DNA of 64,000 bases from CAVVEQ01 sp963802095. GTDB taxonomy: Bacteria > Chloroflexota > Anaerolineae > Anaerolineales > Anaerolineaceae. The stretch lies in contig CAWDHI010000005.1 in the NCBI GenBank assembly GCA_963802095.1, forward strand, positions 228,457 to 292,456. Direction: 5' to 3'. The position numbers and the translations under genes were made by a program. The notes under the pieces are model-generated. The model made no database searches and was not told where the DNA came from. It saw nothing but the letters and a program-made list of their open reading frames with translations. Shown piece after piece: positions 45,009 to 53,679 of this stretch. The number at the start of each line of letters is the position of its first letter. Positions within the stretch are counted from its first letter, which is position 1.

Positions 45009-45286
45009 CAGGCAGTCTCTCCGAAATTACTGTTGATCAGTTCCTGGAGGGCGGCCAGGGCTTCACCCTCTTTCTCTCCATCGGTCTCGATCCGTATGAT
45101 GTGCCCCTGCTGCACCCCCAGGGTAAGGACGCTTAGAATGCTTTTCGCGTTAACAGTTTTACCAGCGGTGGACAGGTTGCAGACTGTAATGCTGCAGGGG
45201 AATTTTCCGGCGGTTTTCACGAATTCTGCTGCCGGGCGAGCATGCAGACCCACGGGATGGGTGATGAGTATTTCGGATGATCGCAT
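45008..45286 (-). CDS. ptsH: PTS phosphocarrier protein HPr
   Basis: A 92-residue HPr. The phospho-His is in THPVGLHARPAAEFVKTAGKF (about residue 16). The Firmicutes-type regulatory Ser region reads TVNAKSILSVLTLGVQQGH, with Ser about residue 47 in the usual position. RBS GGAGG lies 8 bases before the ATG. It carries phosphate from enzyme I to the galactitol-type IIA encoded in the same region. Slightly longer than the common 85-88 residues, at the C-terminus. Confidence 0.93.
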   Translation of the reverse strand: MRSSEILITHPVGLHARPAAEFVKTAGKFPCSITVCNLSTAGKTVNAKSILSVLTLGVQQGHIIRIETDGEKEGEALAALQELINSNFGETA

Positions 45287-45342
45287 TGTTTGTACCTCCT
45301 GGAGGTTTTGGATCGTAGTGGTTCAAAAAGGTAATTATTCGA

Positions 45343-45759
45343 TTATTTCGAAGCCCGGTTAGTTACGATTTTAAGACGTTCAAAAATCGCTTCAGCAAGG
45401 ATTTCGATTGTGATCAACTTTTTCAATGAAGATTCATTCCTGGCATGCGGGTAGAACTGGCGGGGTGTAGCAATAAAAGGCCATTTTGAGGTATTCATTA
45501 CAGCTTGCCAGGGGAGTTCTTTCTTACCCAGGATCCGAACGATTTCTTTACTGGTTTTTTTATCAAATTGCCCGGGATATTTATCCTCGATGGCAAGGAT
45601 CAAACCTGCCAGGGTTTGTTTGTAATTATTCTGAGAGAGAATAACGATCATAAAATAAAGAAGGATGATTGCATTGATCCAAACACTGTTCTGCTGGTAA
45701 AAGTTGAGGATCGCTTGTCCCCATTCTCCCAGAAACCCCCGAACCATAACATCGATCAT
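45343..45759 (-). CDS. Hypothetical protein with one membrane helix, inside the PTS locus
   Basis: A 138-residue protein of unrecognised family. A hydrophobic helix (INAIILLYFMIVIL, about residues 28-42) follows a short N-terminal amphipathic stretch. The remainder is soluble and basic, with PWQAVMNTSKWPFIATPRQFYPHARNESS in the middle. It overlaps the preceding small gene by 4 bases (ATGA), so the pair is translationally coupled. It lies between the sugar-specific PTS genes and ptsH-ptsI, so an accessory or regulatory PTS role is possible but not shown. Confidence 0.6.
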   Translation of the reverse strand: MIDVMVRGFLGEWGQAILNFYQQNSVWINAIILLYFMIVILSQNNYKQTLAGLILAIEDKYPGQFDKKTSKEIVRILGKKELPWQAVMNTSKWPFIATPRQFYPHARNESSLKKLITIEILAEAIFERLKIVTNRASK

Positions 45760-46055
45760 GATAGATCCGTTTCTTCAAGTGATTTCCAAATCTCTGCTGC
45801 CCAGGTCTGGAGCTGCTCCTGTGGAAATTTCTCGCTGGTGATCACCAACGTCGCGGCAGATGGGCTGCCGGGGCGTGCCGAAAAGGTGCTCTGGACATCC
45901 GTATCAACCTCCTGCCGTTTTGCCAGTGCCAGCCAGCCGATCGGTCGTTTTTTCCAGGTGTTGAATCCAGCCTTCTTATAAGAGCCTTCAAACGCATTGT
46001 ACAATTGGTCTGGGGTTTTCCCCGGAAACGTGTGGGTTTCTTCAATTTTTGCCAT
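45756..46055 (-). CDS. Small hypothetical protein, inside the PTS locus
   Basis: A 99-residue soluble protein, MAKIEETHTFPGKTPDQLYNAFEGSYKKAGF..., with no recognised domain. The early TFPGKTPDQLYNAFEGSYKKAGF resembles the start of START/SRPBCC-like small proteins, but the match is too weak to assign. The ATG at 46055 has GGAGA upstream. It is coupled by overlap to the membrane-anchored protein that follows. A 15-bp hairpin separates it from the IIC gene. Confidence 0.55.
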   Translation of the reverse strand: MAKIEETHTFPGKTPDQLYNAFEGSYKKAGFNTWKKRPIGWLALAKRQEVDTDVQSTFSARPGSPSAATLVITSEKFPQEQLQTWAAEIWKSLEETDLS

Positions 46056-46087
46056 CAATAGTCTCCAATATCAATATTATATTCGCT

Positions 46088-46120
46088 AACCGGGGCAATC
46101 TTTATAAGATTGCCCCGGTT
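46088..46120. terminator. Strong hairpin between PTS IIC and the small genes
   Basis: A perfect 15-bp stem (AACCGGGGCAATCTT / AAGATTGCCCCGGTT) with a 3-base loop lies 50 bases past the IIC stop codon. Only a weak T-rich tail follows in either direction. It may partly terminate or stabilise the IIA-IIB-IIC message and so set lower expression of the following genes. Confidence 0.65.
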
Positions 46121-46169
46121 TCATTACCTTCCGGTTGATAATTCACAACCGTGAACAAGCAGAAGATAC

Positions 46170-47567
46170 TTATGCAGCTTCTTCTTCTGGAGCTCCAGCC
46201 AAAACGTCCCATTTCTTCGGGTTACGTTTGTACAGGTACATCACAACCAGGACGATCACAGCCAGCAAACCGATACCGAGCCAGCTCGCGTATCTGCCCG
46301 CCAGTTGGAATACATAGGGCGTCCAAAGAAATCCATCGGCAACACTGGTGATATTGACAGCGCCTTCGGGTATGGTGAATTTTGCTTCCACGGCGGCGGC
46401 AGTGAAGGTTTCGGCCATGGAAGTGGCGATGTAGAAGCCAAGTCCAAGCTCGATGATGCCAGCGATGACCATGCGGAAGATGTTACCGCGCATAACCGGG
46501 GCAAAACCAGCGACGACGAATGGAATGACGGCCAGGTCGGCGAAGAGAATGACCTGGTTGCCGGGGAGGATCAGGCTCATCAGGATCGCGATCGGGACCA
46601 GCAGCAGCGCGGTGGAGATGGCGGCAGGGTGACCGATCAGGATGGCGGAATCAAGCCCGATGTAGATCTCGCGGTCGGAAGCGCGTCTGCTGAGGAAATC
46701 GCGGGCGGCTTCGGAAACGGGGATCAAGCCTTCCATCAGGATCTGGACCATGCGGGGCAGCAGGAGCATGACCGCGGCCAGGTTCATGGCGGTCTGCAGG
46801 ACTCTAACAATAACCTGCATTGTGTCCCCAACGTTGTAGAAGGCGATGATGCCCATCACAAGCCCGATGAAGAAACCCAGCACGATCGGGTCTCCAAAGA
46901 TCCCCCAGTTTTTCTGAATATTTTCGGGTTCCCAGTTCACTTTCTTGACGCCGGGGATCTTACCGAGCACCCAGTTGGTGGCTACTGCGAAGGGAACACC
47001 GGGGCCGGTGGTGAGGTGTGGGATGGAGATGCCGGGCAGGCCATAGAAGTGCTGGATGGCTTTGGCAACCCAGTCACCGAAGAACAGTGCCCAGGCTGCA
47101 GCAACAGCGGCGGCAAAGAGCCCCAGGTAGAAATCCTTGCTGACGATGGCCACCAGGGAACCTATGAATGCGAAGTGCCAGAAATTCCAGACATCGATAT
47201 TCAAGGTCTTGGTGAAGCGGATGAGGAGCAGGATCACATTGACCAGGATGGCGATGGGGATGACCCACAACCCGACCTGGGTGGCGAATGCGATGGAGGC
47301 GGCAGAAGGCCAGCCAACATCCATAACGTTGAGCGTGGTACCGGTATTCTTGACCATCGCCTGCCCGACTGTGGTCAGGGTGCCCCACATGAGGCCGATG
47401 ATCAGGTTGATACCGATGAACGCAATACCAATGGTGATCGCGGCGCGGAAAGCACGTCCGGGTTTAGCGCCGAAGATCAAAGCAATAAAGAAAATGATGA
47501 TTGGCAGCACAACGGTTGCCCCAAGGTTGTCAAAGAAAGCTTTAATCGCAACTAATACAACATCCAT
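46170..47567 (-). CDS. gatC: PTS galactitol-type transporter subunit IIC
   Basis: A 465-residue integral membrane protein with 10-12 hydrophobic segments, close in length and layout to GatC. Segments such as GTTLNVMDVGWPSAASIAFAT, GLPGISIPHLTTGPGVPFAVATNWVLG and FIGLDSAILIGHPAAISTALLLVPI fit the galactitol permease family. It moves a hexitol or related sugar alcohol through the membrane while IIB phosphorylates it. RBS GGAGGA lies before the ATG. The substrate in this organism is unproven; other GatC relatives carry pentitols or sugars. Confidence 0.85.
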   Translation of the reverse strand: MDVVLVAIKAFFDNLGATVVLPIIIFFIALIFGAKPGRAFRAAITIGIAFIGINLIIGLMWGTLTTVGQAMVKNTGTTLNVMDVGWPSAASIAFATQVGLWVIPIAILVNVILLLIRFTKTLNIDVWNFWHFAFIGSLVAIVSKDFYLGLFAAAVAAAWALFFGDWVAKAIQHFYGLPGISIPHLTTGPGVPFAVATNWVLGKIPGVKKVNWEPENIQKNWGIFGDPIVLGFFIGLVMGIIAFYNVGDTMQVIVRVLQTAMNLAAVMLLLPRMVQILMEGLIPVSEAARDFLSRRASDREIYIGLDSAILIGHPAAISTALLLVPIAILMSLILPGNQVILFADLAVIPFVVAGFAPVMRGNIFRMVIAGIIELGLGFYIATSMAETFTAAAVEAKFTIPEGAVNITSVADGFLWTPYVFQLAGRYASWLGIGLLAVIVLVVMYLYKRNPKKWDVLAGAPEEEAA

Positions 47568-47612
47568 TTTTTATTCCTCCAAAAATTTAGGTTATTCAAA
47601 GAAATCCGAAGG

Positions 47613-47897
47613 TCATTCAAGTGCTTTTTGAATTTGATTTAGGACATCCTCCTTTCCAATTCCGGTCAGGAATGCCAGGGTTTGGATTACCGGGACTTCC
47701 AGGTCTTTTGGTAGAGGCGTGGTCGTCACGATCAGGTCATACCCGTGTTCAAGTCCTTTAACTTCGGAAGCCTTGCATTGACGGGTTATAACCTGAATGC
47801 CGCGGCTTTTCATCTCTTCCTCGATGGATTTTGCAACCACAGTGGAAGTGGCGATCGCGGTACCACAGGCTACAAGGATACGTTTTGGTTGTGCCAT
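47613..47897 (-). CDS. gatB: PTS galactitol-type transporter subunit IIB
   Basis: A 94-residue IIB with the phospho-Cys loop ILVACGTAIATSTVVAKSIEE (Cys about residue 11). The sequence DLIVTTTPLPKDLEVPVIQ follows, as in GatB. It receives phosphate from IIA and passes it to the sugar bound by IIC. It lies 45 bases before the IIC gene and 42 bases after the IIA gene, with RBS AGGAGGTAAGG before its ATG. Confidence 0.9.
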   Translation of the reverse strand: MAQPKRILVACGTAIATSTVVAKSIEEEMKSRGIQVITRQCKASEVKGLEHGYDLIVTTTPLPKDLEVPVIQTLAFLTGIGKEDVLNQIQKALE

Positions 47898-47939
47898 TCC
47901 TTACCTCCTGATTGTTATGAATAATAAAAATTCCCCGGG

Positions 47940-48404
47940 TTATGAAAAAGCTTCATAAATCTGGGGAATTTCGACCGCATTAATAAGTTTCTCAATAATA
48001 ATTTCGTCTTGAAGCACACCGGCAATTTCCTGAAGCATCTCCACCTGGGTTTTTGCCTGCTCGAGCGCCATGAGGATCACAAGCCGCACCGGCACGGAAG
48101 CCTCCGGATCGATCATATTCTGAAAGTCCACTGGGCGTTTCAAAGTTGCCAGGGCAAGGCCAGGTTTGATCACGTGCTCGATATCTGTATGCGGGATGGC
48201 CGCGTTGAATTTTCCGACGAGGGGAAGACCGGTGGGCATCCTGGATTCGCGATCGAGGGCGGCCTGGGCGAAACTCGCGTGCACGTATCCAGCATCGAAG
48301 AGACGGCTGGCAAGCGTTTCAATCACGGTTTTGGAATCTGGTACGTCAAGCTGGATACAGACGGCGGAGGGTACAAGCAGTTCTTTGATCTTATCCGATG
48401 CCAA
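47940..48404 (-). CDS. gatA: PTS IIA subunit (fructose/mannitol/Ntr-type, GatA-like)
   Basis: A 154-residue IIA domain. The phospho-His lies in VGKFNAAIPHTDIEHV (about residue 72). The start is TTG with GGAGG 8 bases upstream; no nearby ATG is better placed. It takes phosphate from HPr. It is the first gene of the PTS unit, 96-124 bases downstream of a clear promoter. An IS copy is inserted one base beyond that promoter's -35 box. Confidence 0.88.
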   Translation of the reverse strand: MASDKIKELLVPSAVCIQLDVPDSKTVIETLASRLFDAGYVHASFAQAALDRESRMPTGLPLVGKFNAAIPHTDIEHVIKPGLALATLKRPVDFQNMIDPEASVPVRLVILMALEQAKTQVEMLQEIAGVLQDEIIIEKLINAVEIPQIYEAFS

Positions 48405-48469
48405 CGATTATTCCTCCAAAGATACCCGGGCTTACCGAAAAGGTGTGTGATTTGATATACCGAACCATG

Positions 48470-48528
48470 CACATACGTGTGAAAAGGAGCACATTTGTGA
48501 GGATAGCATATCTGGCATGAAATGTCAA
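48470..48528 (-). promoter_or_regulatory. PTS operon promoter with two dyads
   Basis: On the minus strand TTGACA (48528-48523) and TATCCT (48505-48500) are 17 bases apart. Downstream lie two short dyads, CACATTTGTG (48490-48499) and CACATACGTGTG (48470-48481), placed where a repressor would block initiation. The target duplication of IS copy 4 begins at 48529, directly behind the -35 box. Confidence 0.6.
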
Positions 48529-48543
48529 TAATCTCATTTTATT

Positions 48544-49961
48544 TGTGAACCAAACTTTAAAAGTGAACCGGTAGCACTTTAAAAGTGAACTGTTTTGAGG
48601 TTGAAAAGTGAACTCAACCAAACTTTAAAAGTGAACTGTTACCATGAGATCAAAAAGGGAATCTCATGACACAACTTCATAAACAGTTCACTGTGGAACA
48701 AATCAAAGTTTTATTCGCATCCTATGAACAAGGACATCTGAGCCGAAACGAAATCGAAAACACGCTGGGGATCAACAAAACTCGTTTCTTTGCTCTTCTG
48801 AAACAATACCGCAATAATCCAGATGCCTTTTCCATCGATTACCACCGGACAAACCAATCCCGCCTGGGGGAGCAAGCCGAAGGAAAAATCCGCTATGAGC
48901 TGCTCCGTGATAAAGAATTGGTTGATAACAAAGATATGCCTGTATACGGTTACAACTATTCCGCTTTGACGGATCGATTAACGAAAGAAGGTATACAGGT
49001 ATCCACCACCACAATCATCAAGCGCGCCAAACAATGGGACTGTTACCAGGTAAAAAAGAAGAAAAAGAATCGCCACGACAGAGAGGTGATCACTTCGGCC
49101 ACGGGCGATCTGATCCAGCATGATGCCTCAATTCACAAGTGGTCTCCCTATGCAGACGATAAATGGACTTTGATCACCTCCTTGGATGATTACAGTCGTA
49201 TGATCCTGTATGCCGAGCTGGTGGAATCTGAGACCAGTTGGGCCCATATTCAAGCTGCCCAGTCCCTCATGCAAACTTTTGGGATCCCCTTGCGCTATTA
49301 TGTCGACAATTTGCGGGTCTTTCGTTTTATCCAATATCGCGACAGCGTTTGGAGAAATCATGTATTAGGCACAGACGATGTGAATACCCAGTGGCGGGAA
49401 GTACTGGCTCGTATGCATACGGATGTTATTTATGCACTTTCTCCGCAAGCGAAAGGAAAGATCGAACGCCCTTACCGGTGGATGCAGGACCGCATCGTTC
49501 GTACCTGTGCGTTGGAACAGGTTGCCACCCTCAAGGATGTGCGGGCTGTTCTCCAAGATGAGATCCATCGCTATAACTATCTTCAGGTCCACGCTACCAC
49601 CCAAGAAATCCCTGCTGTCCGGTTTGAAAAAGCAAAACAGGAACACAAAACGGTCTTCCGCCCATTTTCCCTACCTCTGCCTTATGCTTCTTCCAAAGAC
49701 ATCTTCTGCATTCGGTACAAGCGAATGGCAGATGGTTATCGAAAGGTGTCAATTGCTGGCCAAATTTTCCAAATCTCAGGCATTGAACCAAGAGAGGAGG
49801 TCGAAATTCATTTAGTCCCTGATGTAACCAAAAATATGGTCGAGGTTCGCTTTTGGGCTTACAAAAAGCTGCTCCAAACGGTGAATCTTCCTATCTCGGC
49901 TTTTCAAAATGCGGTTCACTTTTAAAGTTCTGATGAGTTCACTTTTAAAGTTTTCCTAACA
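48544..49961 (+). mobile_element. IS element copy 4 (IS1202-like/ISNCY), complete
   Basis: A 1418-bp element bounded by TGTGAACC and CCTAACA. A 15-bp direct repeat TAATCTCATTTTATT flanks it (48529-48543 and 49962-49976). Four AAAAGTGAAC repeats lie in the left end and two complements in the right end. Its left 320 bases match the copy 3 fragment. One intact transposase gene fills the interior. Confidence 0.8.
48666..49925 (+). CDS. DDE (rve-type) transposase of IS copy 4
   Basis: A 419-residue intact transposase, MTQLHKQFTVEQIKVLFAS..., with the helix-turn-helix SRNEIENTLGINKTRFFALLKQY and catalytic segments IQHDASIHKWSPYAD, YYVDNLRVFRFIQ and GKIERPYRWMQD. It is more distant from the copies at 32658 and 34072 than from the copy 3 fragment, which is identical in its 65 preserved codons. 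It is probably the active source of copy 3. Confidence 0.9.
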   Translation: MTQLHKQFTVEQIKVLFASYEQGHLSRNEIENTLGINKTRFFALLKQYRNNPDAFSIDYHRTNQSRLGEQAEGKIRYELLRDKELVDNKDMPVYGYNYSALTDRLTKEGIQVSTTTIIKRAKQWDCYQVKKKKKNRHDREVITSATGDLIQHDASIHKWSPYADDKWTLITSLDDYSRMILYAELVESETSWAHIQAAQSLMQTFGIPLRYYVDNLRVFRFIQYRDSVWRNHVLGTDDVNTQWREVLARMHTDVIYALSPQAKGKIERPYRWMQDRIVRTCALEQVATLKDVRAVLQDEIHRYNYLQVHATTQEIPAVRFEKAKQEHKTVFRPFSLPLPYASSKDIFCIRYKRMADGYRKVSIAGQIFQISGIEPREEVEIHLVPDVTKNMVEVRFWAYKKLLQTVNLPISAFQNAVHF

Positions 49962-49976
49962 TAATCTCATTTTATT

Positions 49977-50102
49977 TTAAGAATTGCAATTCAACATTAA
50001 TATACCCAAAGCAAGGATTTAGTTACGCTTTACTTCATTAGAATTATTGGACCAAAGGGATTTCAAACTTACATAACAAAACGAACAATCGGACCAGGCT
50101 CA
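49977..50102. other. Gap between two IS elements
   Basis: About 125 AT-rich bases between the target duplications of copy 4 and of the IS256 element. Nothing recognisable is present; it may be remnant host intergenic sequence. Confidence 0.5.
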
Positions 50103-50110
50103 AACAATAT

Positions 50111-51418
50111 GTTGGTGTAACATTCTTTCTGTAAAATGCTGAACCTTAACAAAAGAAGGTGAGTCAGAAGTATCCTTAAGGTCACCACAACCAAAGAAGG
50201 AGACTTGTAATGACTCACCAAAATGATTATACCTTTGCAGACGAACTTGCGGAAAAAGGACTTGAAGCTATACCAGAGATGATGCGGGTGCTGATCAATA
50301 ATGCCATGCAGGTAGAAAGATCAAAGTATTTGCAGGCAGGTGAATACGAACGGACAGAAGATCGGAAAGGCCACGCAAATGGGTACAAGCCAAAGACCGT
50401 TCGCACCCGCATGGGAGAGATCACCTTTGCAGTACCTCAAGTCAGAGAAGGTGGATTTTATCCTTCCGCATTGGAAAAGGGACTGAGAAGTGAACGAGCT
50501 CTGGTGATCACCCTGGCCGAGATGTACGTTCAGGGAGTCTCTACCAGGAGAGTAAAAACCATCACTGAACAATTGTGTGGGGTTGAGATCTCAGCCATGC
50601 AAGTGAGCCGGGCAACCGCTCAACTGGATGAAATACTGCAAGAATGGCGGGAAAGACCTTTAGGGGAGATCACTTATCTCTACGTGGATGCCCGCTACGA
50701 GAAAGTTCGTGAGGCCGGGCAAGTGCGGGATGCGGCTGTTTTGGTGGCTGCAGGCATCACCCCAGAGGGTGAAAGGCAGGTTTTAGGGGTTTCGGTGTCT
50801 CTCAGTGAGCATGAAGCCCATTGGAAAGCCTTTTTGAAGAGCCTGAAGGACCGCGGTTTGAAAGGAGTGAAATTGGTGACCAGTGATGATCATGCTGGTC
50901 TGGGTGCAGCCAGAAGAGCAGTCTTGGGCAGTGTTCCCTGGCAGAGGTGCCAATTTCATCTTCAGCAGAATGCAGGCGCTTATGTCCCCAAGCAGGCTAT
51001 GCGGATGGAGGTGGCAGCCGATATTCGGTCCATGTTCAATGCTCCAGACCGAAAGATCGCAGAGGAGCTTTTACAAGCTGCCATCCAGAAGTATTCCGTT
51101 TCTGCACCGCGTCTTTCGGCATGGCTTGAAGATAACCTTTCTGAGGGATTTACTGTGTTTGATCTTCCTCTTGAACATCGCAGGTCCATTCGGACAACCA
51201 ACAGTTTGGAACGGGTCAACAAGGAGATCCGCAGGAGAACCAGGGTAGTGGGAGTATTTCCAAACGAGACGTCCTGCCTTAGATTGGTCTCTGCTCTTCT
51301 GATGGAGATCAGCGAGGAGTGGCAGATCGGAAAACATTATTGTGCTGGCAAGTCATTGAATTTTTAGAGAATGATGGATATTTCTGACTCGAATTTACAG
51401 AAAAAAGGTTGCGTAATC
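50111..51418 (+). mobile_element. IS256-family element, complete
   Basis: A 1308-bp element. The left end GTTGGTGTAACATTCTTTCT (then GTAAA) and the right end, read inward as GATTACGCAACCTTTTTTCT (then GTAAA), align without gaps over 25 bases. An 8-bp direct repeat AACAATAT flanks it exactly (50103-50110 and 51419-51426), the usual IS256 duplication length. Confidence 0.88.
50210..51367 (+). CDS. IS256-family transposase
   Basis: A 385-residue mutator-type transposase. It contains the DDE segments YLYVDARYEKVREAG (Asp), LVTSDDHAGLGAARR (Asp) and NSLERVNKEIRRRTRVVGVFPN (Glu), plus the family CQFHLQQN motif. RBS AAGGAGA precedes the ATG. The element has intact ends and an exact target duplication, so the insertion is recent and the gene may be active. 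Confidence 0.95.
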   Translation: MTHQNDYTFADELAEKGLEAIPEMMRVLINNAMQVERSKYLQAGEYERTEDRKGHANGYKPKTVRTRMGEITFAVPQVREGGFYPSALEKGLRSERALVITLAEMYVQGVSTRRVKTITEQLCGVEISAMQVSRATAQLDEILQEWRERPLGEITYLYVDARYEKVREAGQVRDAAVLVAAGITPEGERQVLGVSVSLSEHEAHWKAFLKSLKDRGLKGVKLVTSDDHAGLGAARRAVLGSVPWQRCQFHLQQNAGAYVPKQAMRMEVAADIRSMFNAPDRKIAEELLQAAIQKYSVSAPRLSAWLEDNLSEGFTVFDLPLEHRRSIRTTNSLERVNKEIRRRTRVVGVFPNETSCLRLVSALLMEISEEWQIGKHYCAGKSLNF

Positions 51419-51448
51419 AACAATATCTGGTAATTTAGGCCCCAAATC

Positions 51449-52423
51449 TTAAGATGAATACCGTCTTGTAACTTTCCAATAAATAAACATTAGCACAACA
51501 AGGAACACCGGGTTGCTGAAATACATCACCGGGTGCTGGGTACCCACTGTGAGCGGACCGAGCACCAGGAAGAAGCAGAGAGCACCATTGATCAGCGCCA
51601 GGCGGTGGCGGTCATCCCAGGCAGCACCCCGTTTGTTCCACCAAAGGATCAGCAGCAGAACCAGGAGATCGAAAACTAGCAAAACGATCATCTTCAGCAC
51701 GAAGGGGAAAGTGTTTTTTTCCGCGCCAATATAAATCAGGACAAATTGCCCGGTCATTCCCAGAAAGCCGATCAGGAAATACCAGATGGGACGCATTTTC
51801 GGCGGTACCGGTTCAGGCGCGGCTTGATTGGGGAGGAACCTGGCGAAGAGAACGAGCAGGACAATGGCGAGCACGGATACGATCATCCAAAGACCAGGAT
51901 CATATGTGGTCATCATCTCCCAAAGGACATAAATACCTAAGAATCCAATCCAGTTAACCACCCACCAGAACCCGTGCACCCAACTTTCCCGTCGCCTTTC
52001 CGGGTAAAGGATCTCCACATAAACCACACTGGCGAGGATGCTGATCAGGGCATGATAAATGGTGAGGTGTTCCGTCCAGACCCAGTTCACCCCCGCCACC
52101 CGGCCGTAGATGGCCAGCACACCCAGATCCTGCCAGCCAGGATCGAAGAATGATTGCACCAGAAGACCCTCCTCGTAGATCCCGTAGGCGAACCCGAGCA
52201 GGAGCAGACTGACCCAACCTTTGTTCCAACGGATGACCAACTCGCGGCAGATGATCGCCCCGCAACCATACAGCAATCCCAGGGTGAGGAGGGTGACCGG
52301 GTTGATATACTCATTCAGGGGGGAGGAACTGGAGAAAAGCTCGCCAAATATGGGAGCGACGAACCAGAGCACCAGAGCTGGGGGAATCTTGATCTTTTTC
52401 ATCAGGCTCGATTCAGGTATCAC
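51449..52423 (-). CDS. Polytopic membrane protein of unknown function
   Basis: A 324-residue protein with about eight to nine hydrophobic segments and no recognised catalytic domain. A conserved-looking acidic motif sits between early helices (FAYGIYEEGLLVQSFFDPGWQD, about residues 78-99), and several Trp/Tyr residues line the helices. The GTG start at 52423 has GAGG 9 bases upstream; an ATG at 52402 is an alternative. The EEG motif recalls CPBP-type membrane proteases, but the rest does not support that. It stands alone between the IS256 element and a divergent GAP-family gene. Confidence 0.6.
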   Translation of the reverse strand: MIPESSLMKKIKIPPALVLWFVAPIFGELFSSSSPLNEYINPVTLLTLGLLYGCGAIICRELVIRWNKGWVSLLLLGFAYGIYEEGLLVQSFFDPGWQDLGVLAIYGRVAGVNWVWTEHLTIYHALISILASVVYVEILYPERRRESWVHGFWWVVNWIGFLGIYVLWEMMTTYDPGLWMIVSVLAIVLLVLFARFLPNQAAPEPVPPKMRPIWYFLIGFLGMTGQFVLIYIGAEKNTFPFVLKMIVLLVFDLLVLLLILWWNKRGAAWDDRHRLALINGALCFFLVLGPLTVGTQHPVMYFSNPVFLVVLMFIYWKVTRRYSS

Positions 52424-52640
52424 TCAAGGGAACCTCAAAACTATTTTAATCGCAAATTTTCAGAGCGCTTTGAAATCCCCTTAGTTTTCCGAATTTTGGT
52501 CTTCCATGAATGCATTTGCAGGTTAGCGATTCGCCAATAGTTGATTCGTGGCATAATACTATTATCTTCCGAAGAATTTATCATTTTTTGGATTGGAACA
52601 CGGTGTATTTTCCCACCGGTCATCTAGCCGAGGAGGAATT

Positions 52641-53315
52641 GTGGCAAACATTATCGTCGATATAACCCTTGGGGCGCTTGTGATCGCTTTAAATCCATTG
52701 GTTATCATCCTGGTGATCCTCATGGTATTGAGCAAACGCGGCCGTACCAACAGCACGTTATTTCTTCTTGGCTGGTTTATAACAATCTTGCTGATGGGTT
52801 GGCTGGTGCTATTCCTGGCAGAGGCAGGACACATCTCCGCTGGCGCCGAACGAACAATCACCATGAGTATACTTAAACTTCTTTTCGGCATCCTCTTTCT
52901 TATTTTGGCCGCATATTACTGGAAAAAACGCCCTACACCGGGTCAGCCAGCCGAGGTTCCCCCCTGGATGAACTCTATAGATAACTTTACCGGCAGGAAA
53001 TCGCTCACCACCGGAATTGTCATCGCGGGGGCAAATCCAAAGAACATCGGGATCACCATCGCTGCGAGCCTAGAAATTACGCTGGCTGCACTTCCCAGCC
53101 CGCAATCCTGGGTCGTCATGGGCATTTTTGCGCTGATGTGCAGTTTTGCCATCATTGTGATTATTATTTATTCGAGAATCGCGGGAAAATCCGCGGAAAG
53201 AACGTTGAATTCCTGGAAAGCCTGGCTCGAAGTCCATAACGCTACGGTGCTGATGGTGGTTTTATTGATCCTCGGTGGCAAGTGGGTGGCGGATGCAATC
53301 GGGGATTTGCTTTAG
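52641..53315 (+). CDS. GAP-family (Sap/LysE-like) membrane transporter
   Basis: A 224-residue membrane protein with six predicted helices: ITLGALVIALNPLVIILVILMVLSKRGRTNSTLFLLGW at the start, the central NFTGRKSLTTGIVIAGANPKNIGITIAAS, and paired C-terminal helices. This is the layout of the GAP/sulfolipid-addressing (Sap) relatives of LysE exporters. The GTG at 52641 is chosen because GAGGAGG lies 8 bases upstream. It probably exports a small metabolite or lipid-linked compound. No partner gene is adjacent. Confidence 0.78.
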   Translation: MANIIVDITLGALVIALNPLVIILVILMVLSKRGRTNSTLFLLGWFITILLMGWLVLFLAEAGHISAGAERTITMSILKLLFGILFLILAAYYWKKRPTPGQPAEVPPWMNSIDNFTGRKSLTTGIVIAGANPKNIGITIAASLEITLAALPSPQSWVVMGIFALMCSFAIIVIIIYSRIAGKSAERTLNSWKAWLEVHNATVLMVVLLILGGKWVADAIGDLL

Positions 53316-53601
53316 GCCATTTTCAAAGAATTAGGATCCTTTCCACACTTAAAATAATCTCAGGAATTATTCGATCATCTTGCGATTTCAACCCAATTGA
53401 TACGCGTAATAAATCGTGATCCGTAGAGGGGGGTTTTATGAATTCCCTTCATAGTCGAGAGAAGATCAGCTATATTGCTCGCAATTATATGAATGGTCTT
53501 CATTTTTGAAATTGTGAATAATTATTAAATACCAATCGTGTATCGAATCTCCATGATCGTCCTGCAGGTGGTGAATCTTCAATAAATTGTATGATGGAAA
53601 A

Positions 53602-53661
53602 TATTACTTTATTATTAGTAATATTATTGCAAAATATGCCAAAAAATACTATAATAATAGT
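53602..53661 (+). promoter_or_regulatory. Promoter and dyads of the XRE-cupin regulator gene
   Basis: TTGCAA (53627-53632) and TATAAT (53650-53655) are 17 bases apart. Two inverted repeats frame it: TATTACT-8-AGTAATA (53602-53623) upstream and ACTAT-4-ATAGT (53648-53661) over the -10 box. Both fit autoregulation. The rest of the 364-base intergenic stretch 53316-53679 is AT-rich and holds nothing recognised. Confidence 0.55.
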
Positions 53662-53679
53662 ATAAGAATGGAGGTGGAG

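Noticed and set aside
46305..47555. A 416-codon plus-strand frame opposite the PTS IIC gene
   Set aside because: It is rich in Asp, Gly, Glu and His in the pattern produced by antisense reading of a hydrophobic membrane protein, and the IIC gene on the other strand is certain.
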